Part shown: positions 57,360 through 64,000 of the stretch, one piece after another
How the letters are laid out: the number at the start of each line of letters is the position of its first letter
Numbering within the stretch: position 1 is the first letter of the stretch
Assembly: GCA_003290165.1 (NCBI GenBank)
Contig: QNQO01006987.1
Location: 62,001-126,000 of the forward strand
Length of the DNA stretch: 64,000 bases
Source: Berberis thunbergii
Taxonomy: Eukaryota > Streptophyta > Magnoliopsida > Ranunculales > Berberidaceae
Direction of reading: 5' to 3'
The notes under the pieces: model-generated
The model's input: the letters and a program-made list of their open reading frames with translations, nothing else
What the model was told of the DNA's origin: nothing
The model's database searches: none
Translations under genes and position numbers: made by a program

Positions 57360-60300
57360 GTTTAAACATGTTGTGTCAAGGAGGTGGTCATCAACACTCA
57401 TGCAAGAGGTGGTATTGCCTTGGATGACTACCAATACAAAGTAATGGGCTCATGAAAACTTGGAAAGAAAAGAAAGTGGGAAAAATATATTTAAAGAAAG
57501 AGATCTATGCAAGCCAACATTAGATAATATTTGGATGTGCAAAATGTTGTCTCATTAAAATCTTGCTAGGAAAAATCAGTGGGATAAAACCTCGGCGAAG
57601 GGAAAAGAGTACAGTCCGTAGATTGTCCAAAGTATTTTGCATAATCGGGTTTCCCGTGAAGAAATGTTCCTCTTACTTATCAAATGATCAAAGGAGCTGA
57701 TTGTAAAGTCAATGCATTCCATCACTATTATGCTTAAAAGTAATTGTCACCGTTGTTGCCTCGTTAAAAACCTTGGCAATAAAACCTAGTGGGAAGAAAC
57801 TCGAACGAAGGTAAAAAATAGTATAACATTCTTTGGAAGATGGTGTGAGTGCATAATGTTGTCTCGTTAACACCTTGACAAAAAAACCTAATGGATAAAA
57901 CTGTGTCAAAGGAAAAAGGGTACAACGTGCTCAATATCAATGTAACATACTTCTGGATGATCCTGGTCAAGTATACTTCTGAATACTCCCCCCATAAGAC
58001 CCCCTCATGACATTAAAACTTTATTTGTTTTGTTGATTACACGACGCATGTCAATCTCCTAAACCAATCTTTGAAATGTTGATCTAGGAAGTGTTTGGTG
58101 AAGAAATATGCAAGCTTGTCACCAGATCGAATTTGTTTGACTTCAATCACATGGTTTTTCAGAAGTTCATGTGGGTATAAAAAATTTACTAGAATGTGTT
58201 CCGTTTGATCTCCTTTGATGTCTTCATATATTGTAGTTGGTTGATCAACACTGAGGGCAATTAATGGTCATTTCTTATATGTTGAATTAGTGATGTTTGT
58301 TTAAAAAATCACCAAAAAATAGCTGCATTACAATTCATAAATACATAACCTGTCTGTGAGTGACCCTCATAGGGGTTAGAAAGATCAACTGAATCTACAT
58401 AACCTACTAGGTGGGAATGGTGCCATAAATCACAGGAATAAAACAAACACATGTCAATTATCCTACGAAAATATCTAAATATGAGTTTAACTTGACTAAA
58501 GTGTCTACTAGTAGGTGCAAAACTATACATTGCTATTATATTAACAGAAAATGCTATATCAGGTCTTGTACATTGTGTCAAGTATTACAATGCACTAATG
58601 ACACTTAAATATGATACTTTAGGACCAAGTATCTCCTTATTTTCTACATTTGGTCAAGTCAAATCTTTATTTAAATTTAAAGATCTCGCAACCATTGGTG
58701 TACTAAGTGGATGGGATTTGTCAATATTAAAACGTTTAAATTTTTTAGTATATTATGACTGATGGACCAATGTTCCACTAGTACTTTGCTCGATTTTTAG
58801 GCCGAGATAAAATTTAGATTTCCCAAGGTCTTTCATTTCAAATTCTTTCAGTAATAGATTATTTATAAACTGTTGTTAAGAAAAAAATTAGTAATAGATT
58901 TCTTTATAAAAACACATGGGCAAATGAGATTATTTGCATAACCTTTTTACACAGATATTTGCTAAGACAATTATACCACATCCTTCCAGATTATTTCAAA
59001 CTGTATAAGGCAAGTTTAGTTTTATTGAGTTAGTATTTCTTGACTTTGCCTTACGCAAAGCAAGTCCATGAGGGACTTTCATGTAAATATCTGTGTCTAA
59101 ATCTCCATATAAATAAGCAATTAAGACATCTATAGTTCTCATATCAAGTTTTTTTTATAAACTACAAGACTTATTAAATATTAGAATGTAGTTATAATCG
59201 GGGAATATGTTTCTTCAAATCAATCTTGGGTTTCTGTAGGAAGCCTTGTACTACAAGTCTTGCCCTATATATGACATTTTCTTTTTTCTCATTTTGTTTT
59301 CTTACATACATTTATTTGAAACCAAAAGGGTTTACGCACTTACGTGCTTGCACCATAGATCCAAATACACCATATTTCTCATGGAAACCCAATTCAACTT
59401 GGACAACATATTTCCATTTGCCCAGTCATTTCATTCGTCGACATTCATACCTGTTTTGTGGTTTAATAGCATAACCCTTTGATATTTCGAAAACTATCAT
59501 ATATTAGAATATGTCATCGATGATCATTTCATTTCAGTTCTCACATTCCTCATAAATATCTTGATATCTCATTACGACCAAACACCTTAGCCTCTTCAAG
59601 GGCCTTGCAAGTAACTTTATAGACTTTCATTGTCACTGCAGGGACATGGACAATCATTTCTAGGGTTGCGGAGGATATGGAGTTTTGAAATATAACCTCT
59701 TCATGAGTGTTATATAGAACTACTTCTAGATTTTTAAGTATAACTTCTTCTGGAGCTTGTATACCTTTTGCATGAGTTTCAACTATTGTTTCTTTAACAA
59801 TTTTATTAGTGCATGATTTATTATTCATTCACTTCTTCTAGAAAGTTGAATCTTTTCAAACTTATTGGTCTATCACGCTTCTAGCATGCCGTAGATTTAT
59901 TGGCTGTCTTATTTGAAATTTGTCCTTCAAGAATACAAATTCGAATAAGTGTATTCATAGCTGGTACATGTGACTTTGTCACTTTCGCTATATCATTAAA
60001 TGCATCAAGTAATTAATTCATAAATTTTAGATCAGACAAATAATTCACACTGTTCCATATCACATTGTTATTCAGTAAGAACTTGCCTCCTTTTGCTAAT
60101 GGTGGGTAAATTGTTTTATCAAACTGACAATCTGCAAATCCAGCGGTAAAAATATTACCAATGAATATTTTCAAACAACATATGATCGATGTTGAGTCAA
60201 AATCAACATTAAGTCCTAAGCGACAGTGAATACCTCCAATCTTATATCGAAACAAAGGTTGTATATGAGCCTTGACCACACAGCCAAATTACCATAGATG

Positions 60301-60760
60301 GGAAATATTAGTTAAACAATTTCTCACAAGTTGTACAGCTAAATCTTATAGTACAAATCGACACAAAAATGAAACAGTTTCATGACATGCAATGATGCAT
60401 GCCCGAAAGCACTAGTGGATAAGTAAAGGTCTTCCAACAAGTTGAATACATGTAACTTAAGATTCCAGTAAACCATTTTGTACATATAGGGACAGGATGC
60501 AGTGGTATGTAAATTGTGCTATAAGAAAAATGACGCATGACATGAAAACACATATGAGACCCTCTAGTGAATGCATATAATAATGTTATGCAATATCTAA
60601 AAGGTCTATTAGCATGGTGAATTGCACTAGTAATATCACCGTGTACTTTTATTAAGAACGACAGAGATTTCGAAGGATACTTGAGAAGATGCAGTCTAGT
60701 AAGTTTACTTTTATCAACAAGGAGTACATGTAAGTTGAGTGTGTGCTAACCGTGACTTAT
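57360..60760 (-). mobile_element. Degenerate Ty1/copia retrotransposon, minus strand
   Basis: On the minus strand, integrase begins near 60,690 (VHGDITSAIHHANRPFRYC, FTRGSHMCF). It continues to its end block (60279-60013, FTAGFADCQFDKTIYPPLAK). A linker frame lies at 59828-59550. RT follows (FGFK.MYVRKQNEKRK and TCSTRLPTETQ near 59,330-59,220; AYLYGDLDTDIYMKVPHGL near 59,100; YLTQCTRPDIAFSVN near 58,580). RNase H is at 58581-58309 (GYVDSVDLSNPYEGHSQTGY). A purine-rich tract (GGGGGTCTTATGGGGGGAG) at about 57,985-58,008 precedes LTR-like sequence with three GTTTT...AACGAGRCAACA blocks (to about 57,360). Stops and shifts are frequent. Gag and protease are missing at the 5' side, and no 5' LTR is present. 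Confidence 0.85.
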
Positions 60761-60839
60761 TTTAAGCTTTAGACGTAAAACAACATGTGATACAACAACT
60801 TCGATAGTTGCATAATCCCAATAAGTTAACAAAAAAAAT

Positions 60840-61760
60840 ATCTCTAATGTAAGCTGTCGGCTTCCAACATTAGACTTGTCCCACAAAACCCCCTCCCCAG
60901 ACGTGTTGTACCATTTCTCTGTTCCACCATTCGTGGACCGTATCATGAGCGAGGCCCTTCCAATGAAGTTCACACCTTTGAAGCTCGACTTCTACGGTAG
61001 GACCACTGACCTGTTCGACCACCTACGCCATTACTAGAATGTAATGGCACTCAAATGAAGAAATCGAGTCAGTCATGTGTAGAACCTTCCTCACCAGCCT
61101 AAAAAAATCAGTACTAACATGGTTCCACAGCCTCCCGCCGAAGTTACTCGATTCATTCAAGGCATTGGCTAAAGAGTTCCTTACACGTTTTGTAGGAAGT
61201 CAGTGCCTCAGAGACGATCAGAGAGTATGTCACGCGCTTCAACGAGGAGCTGACACTAATCAATGGCTGCAGCGATGACACAGTCGTGACAAATTTTACC
61301 GCAGGCCTGAAGGAGGGAAAGCTTTATGAAAGTCTCAATCTGGAACCCCCATTGGATATGATGAAGCTTCTCAAAGGCGCCCAAAGGTACATCACCTTGG
61401 AGGAGTTGAGAATTGTGAAAAGGGAAATAGAGGGAGATAAGAGATTTTCCGCTCCTAAAGACATGACGGAGGGAAGGAGGCATGAAAATGAATATAGAGG
61501 CATGAAAATGAATATAGAGGCAAGCGAACGCACAATGACAATAAGTCAGACCTTGGCCGAACCAGGCTCAAAAAAGCATCCAACTACGTTGGATCCAGAG
61601 CCGTGACCTCCTCAATTCTAGTTTGTCAGACGTCCTGAATTCCATGAAAAACTGGAAAGGTCTGAAGTGGCCCCTAAAGCAGCACGGAGACCCCTCCAAG
61701 CGTGACAAAAACAAGTGCTATTCGTACCACAAGGAGGGTGGCCATGATACCAACAACTCC
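60840..61760 (+). pseudogene. Ty3/gypsy gag of a third Tat-type copy
   Basis: Pieces in order: RIMSEALPMKFTPLKLDFY, DLFDHLRHY (stop) NVMALK, then MCRTFLTSLKKSVLTWFHSL and PPKLLDSFKALAKEFLTRFV (61075 on). After a shift come ETIREYVTRFNEELTLINGC and TNFTAGLKEGKLYESLNLE (61286-61606). Last is the knuckle-like CYSYHKEGGHDTNN near 61,720. This is the Retrotrans_gag core and C-terminal motif of plant gypsy Gag, and it is better preserved than the copy at 2.6 kb. One frameshift near 61,205 and a stop near 61,036 break it. It starts within 100 bp of the copia remnant, so its LTR and PBS were lost. Pol does not follow. Confidence 0.8.
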
Positions 61761-61769
61761 TAAATTTGT

Positions 61770-62110
61770 AGCTCAATGCGCACGAGTGTAGATGATTTGG
61801 AAGGTGGGTGCCTAGTCAGTCCCTAATTGATTCCGACGGCTTACCACATGACCACTGCTTTTCAGCCTAGTTGTCGAACCCCCTCATCTCAAACTTGCAG
61901 GCCGCTACATACGGGTGTAGATGGTTTGAAAAGTGGAAGGCTAATCAATCCCGAACTAATGTCGATGCCTCGCCATGGGATCATCATTATTCAACAGACC
62001 ATGATCGCCGAATCCTCACTCCCCGAGCCTGTAGTCCACCAAGCTTGGACATAGATGGTTCAAAAGGTGGGAGCCATAGACAACTCACCATGTGACCGCC
62101 ACTCTCTTTT
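61770..62110 (+). repeat. Tandem array, about 133-bp unit, three copies
   Basis: Anchors GTGTAGATG(A/G)TTTGRAAAG and GGTGGGTGCCTAGTCAG-like strings recur near 61,780, 61,915 and 62,045. The unit resembles the 180-bp unit at 13.6 kb (shared GGAAGTGGGAGTCTAGTCAG-like block) but is shorter. Confidence 0.75.
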
Positions 62111-62139
62111 GAAACAACGACCCAAAGATAAATCACAGC

Positions 62140-62275
62140 TCAAACAACGTCTTCACGCTTACAACTCAAACAACGTCTTCACGCTTACAGCTCAAACAAT
62201 GTCTTCACATTCACAACTCAAGCAGCATTTTCACGCTCACGGCTCAATATGCGCCTTCACACTCACATAGGCTGG
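62140..62275 (+). repeat. Short tandem array, about 31-bp unit
   Basis: Four to five copies of a unit like ACTCAAACAACGTCTTCACG follow one another from 62,137 to 62,270, directly after the 133-bp array. Confidence 0.8.
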
Positions 62276-62819
62276 CATTCTATTACCAGCAAAGGACGCT
62301 CATGATGACCCACAAATCATCGCGCCAATGCGCTACAAGGAATGCCGACCCAAGTTTATGAAACTTGATTCGGAACAAACCTCTAATTACAATGCATGTG
62401 CTTGGCTACCACAGTTCACTCATGCTAGTAACCGCGACCAATAATCAGATAAACAAAACAAGACCCCAACAACTTACCTTGAGAATGGGCCACTGTTAGG
62501 CACCGCAGTTCACTCCTCAACCATTTACGGAATGCTCGCTATTGGACGTGACTATGCAACAGTGACTCAGAGTCACTCGCAACTCAAACGGTCAAACTCT
62601 CAACAGCAGACATACCACTTGACTTCCTATTAATCCAGCCAGCCTATGCCAAATTAAAATGACAAGGCAAACAAAAAAATACGCAATAGGGATAACAAGT
62701 ACAAAACGGATTCGAAGCGTATTCAACCTAAACCTGTTTTCACTAACAGTTGGAACAAAAAAAAGGTACAAGTATACAAAGTTCACTCCTTATCAGGAGA
62801 GAGTACAAAAACATAAGAG
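62276..62819. other. Non-coding DNA between the arrays and the antisense ORF
   Basis: No protein-like frame or clear repeat. It is probably the untranslated part of the third Tat copy. Confidence 0.4.
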
Positions 62820-64000
62820 CTAAGCTTAACAGAGGAGGAAGTAGGAGTCGTGCCCGTATGCGCCTCAGTTTGGATACCCTAGTCCGGAGCACCCTCTTCG
62901 TCTGACGACGCAAAGGCCACTGACAAGTCTACATACGACATCTTCTTATAACGATCAAGGTTCCATTTCAGATGTTCCTCCTTTATCAGCACCAGTATCT
63001 CCAATCTACCATGTACAACCCATAGGAATTCACACTTGCCTTCTTCCTGGAGGAGCTCTTCCTCGTGCACCTTCACATCAGCAAGTTCAACTCCATCATC
63101 TCAAATCTGCCCGTAAGCGCATCAATTTTGGATTGCTCTGTAGTCAAACTACTCTTCACAACACTAAGCTCATGTTTATCTAATTTGAGCTGGTCCTTGG
63201 CCTTCCTCGCCTCCCGAGCATTGAACTCCAGATCAAACTCCAATTGCTGCTTTTGAGCAACCCAATCGGCCTCCTTCAAGGCATTCTTTTTAGTAAGGGA
63301 ATGCAGTTCAGATGAGACAGCCGCAACATCCTGTGCAACCTTCATATCATGGCGGCCCAAATCCAACTCCTGCTGAAATCTATCTCTCGTGGCCCTCACT
63401 TCTGCTAGATCATACTCAAGGACGTCCAGATGAACCCTCTGAGCCTCAGCATCAACGTACAACCGCTCCAGCCTCCCCTCATCGGTCTGCTTCTTCAACC
63501 ACTCAATATCATAAAATGTTTCAGAATACAACGTCTGCATGTGCGAGAGGACACGCTCCATGGTATACACCCTATCACGAGTCACCTCGACTTTCATCCC
63601 AGCAACGACCACCTGGCTTAAGTGAGACATTCCCAGCATAATGTACTTTAAACCCTTATCCATACACCTCTTTAGCGTATCTTCCTCGTGTTTTGGAGTG
63701 TGGTCGATCAGCCAATTATGACGCCTGCTTATATGTTTTTTCGAAGCATAGTCCATATCAACCTCCTAGTCCCATACCTGAGCGCTCATATTTACTAAGT
63801 CTGGTACAACCTGACTTATCCGCGCATTCAGATGAAACTCTCCTGGACAAGGGATCACGCCATCACCACCTTTCATAGTAACCACATCTCCCAGTCCTTT
63901 TTCCGGATCCTTTCCATTGCTTGCCATCAACAGTTGACCCCTTAGTACGAGACAACTTAGCAGGATCCGGAGGAAAAAAGGGAAGAAAATTGTCAAACAG
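62820..64000 (-). pseudogene. Antisense coiled-coil ORF of the third Tat-type copy (partial at the window edge)
   Basis: The minus-strand frame 63996-63766 (GVIPCPGEFHLNARISQ) ends at a stop. The main frame 63756-63073 (227 codons) reads KYIMLGMSHLSQVVVAGMKV, then a long Leu/Glu/Lys/Arg-rich heptad-like stretch (about residues 60-220) ending GRFEMMELN. After a frame change it continues as MKVHEEELLQEEGKCEFLW and YKKMSYVDLSVAFASSDEE (63076-62879), an acidic tail. The same KHIMVGMNHL motif occurs in the first copy at about 6,660. The N-terminal Transposase_28 part lies beyond the window. The ORF is the best preserved of the three antisense genes. Its function is unknown to me. Confidence 0.65.

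Noticed and set aside
1..64000. CRISPR arrays, bacterial operons, tRNA or rRNA genes
   Set aside because: Repeats are transposon-type tandem arrays without spacer structure, and no tRNA cloverleaf or rRNA core was recognised. A tRNA scan would settle small cases.

Overview
This window is nuclear DNA of a flowering plant with a large, repeat-rich genome. It is AT-rich, with GT-AG introns, plant-specific gene families (auxin-receptor F-box, LHCB5, STRUBBELIG-family kinase, plant rhomboid) and many nested plant transposable elements. I cannot tell the species, or monocot from dicot. One host gene looks intact; almost everything else is transposon or transposon-carried gene debris.

Layout: 1-980 resembles the poly(A)-ended 3' tail of a LINE. 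1975-16.7 kb holds two broken Ty3/gypsy elements of the Tat type on the + strand. The first has an LTR, a PBS-like site, a gag remnant, a 69-bp tandem array and an antisense ORF, but no pol. That antisense ORF is split by a probable 2-kb solo LTR. A second LTR copy at 10.63-11.06 kb abuts a degenerate pol (RT, RNase H, second RNase H, integrase), followed by a 180-bp tandem array and another antisense ORF. 16.7-19 kb is unrecognised apart from a hAT-like MITE.

19.0-28.58 kb is a train of five broken host-gene fragments, all on the + strand: plasma-membrane H+-ATPase, V-ATPase subunit a, WDR48-like, AFB auxin receptor and NAT10-like. It ends in CACTA-type sub-terminal repeats and a CACTA TIR, so it is probably the right part of a decayed gene-capturing CACTA element, itself invaded by a LINE. 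29.38-40.41 kb is a nine-exon gene for a RHOMBOID-LIKE 10 type chloroplast rhomboid protease with its catalytic residues kept. Its introns hold a hAT element, a GC-rich MITE and a tandem duplication. 42.07-44.7 kb is an internally deleted LINE on the minus strand.

44,778-56,956 is the most striking feature: a 12.2-kb CACTA transposon with both TIRs, both sub-terminal repeat arrays and a 3-bp TGT target duplication. It carries a TNPA-like gene (no TNP2 transposase seen) and exons copied from at least five host genes: TRM7-type methyltransferase, cinnamoyl-CoA reductase-like, STRUBBELIG-receptor-family kinase, LHCB5 and transportin-1. All share one orientation. The kinase and LHCB5 pieces are joined in frame inside one exon and continue in frame into the next LHCB5 exon.

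57.36-60.76 kb is a degenerate Ty1/copia element on the minus strand. 60.84-64 kb is a third Tat-type gypsy copy (gag, tandem arrays, antisense coiled-coil ORF) that runs off the window.

Working together: the only evident host function is the rhomboid protease. The two capture elements look like independent Pack-CACTA type transductions in which host exons and introns were copied in the sense of element transcription.
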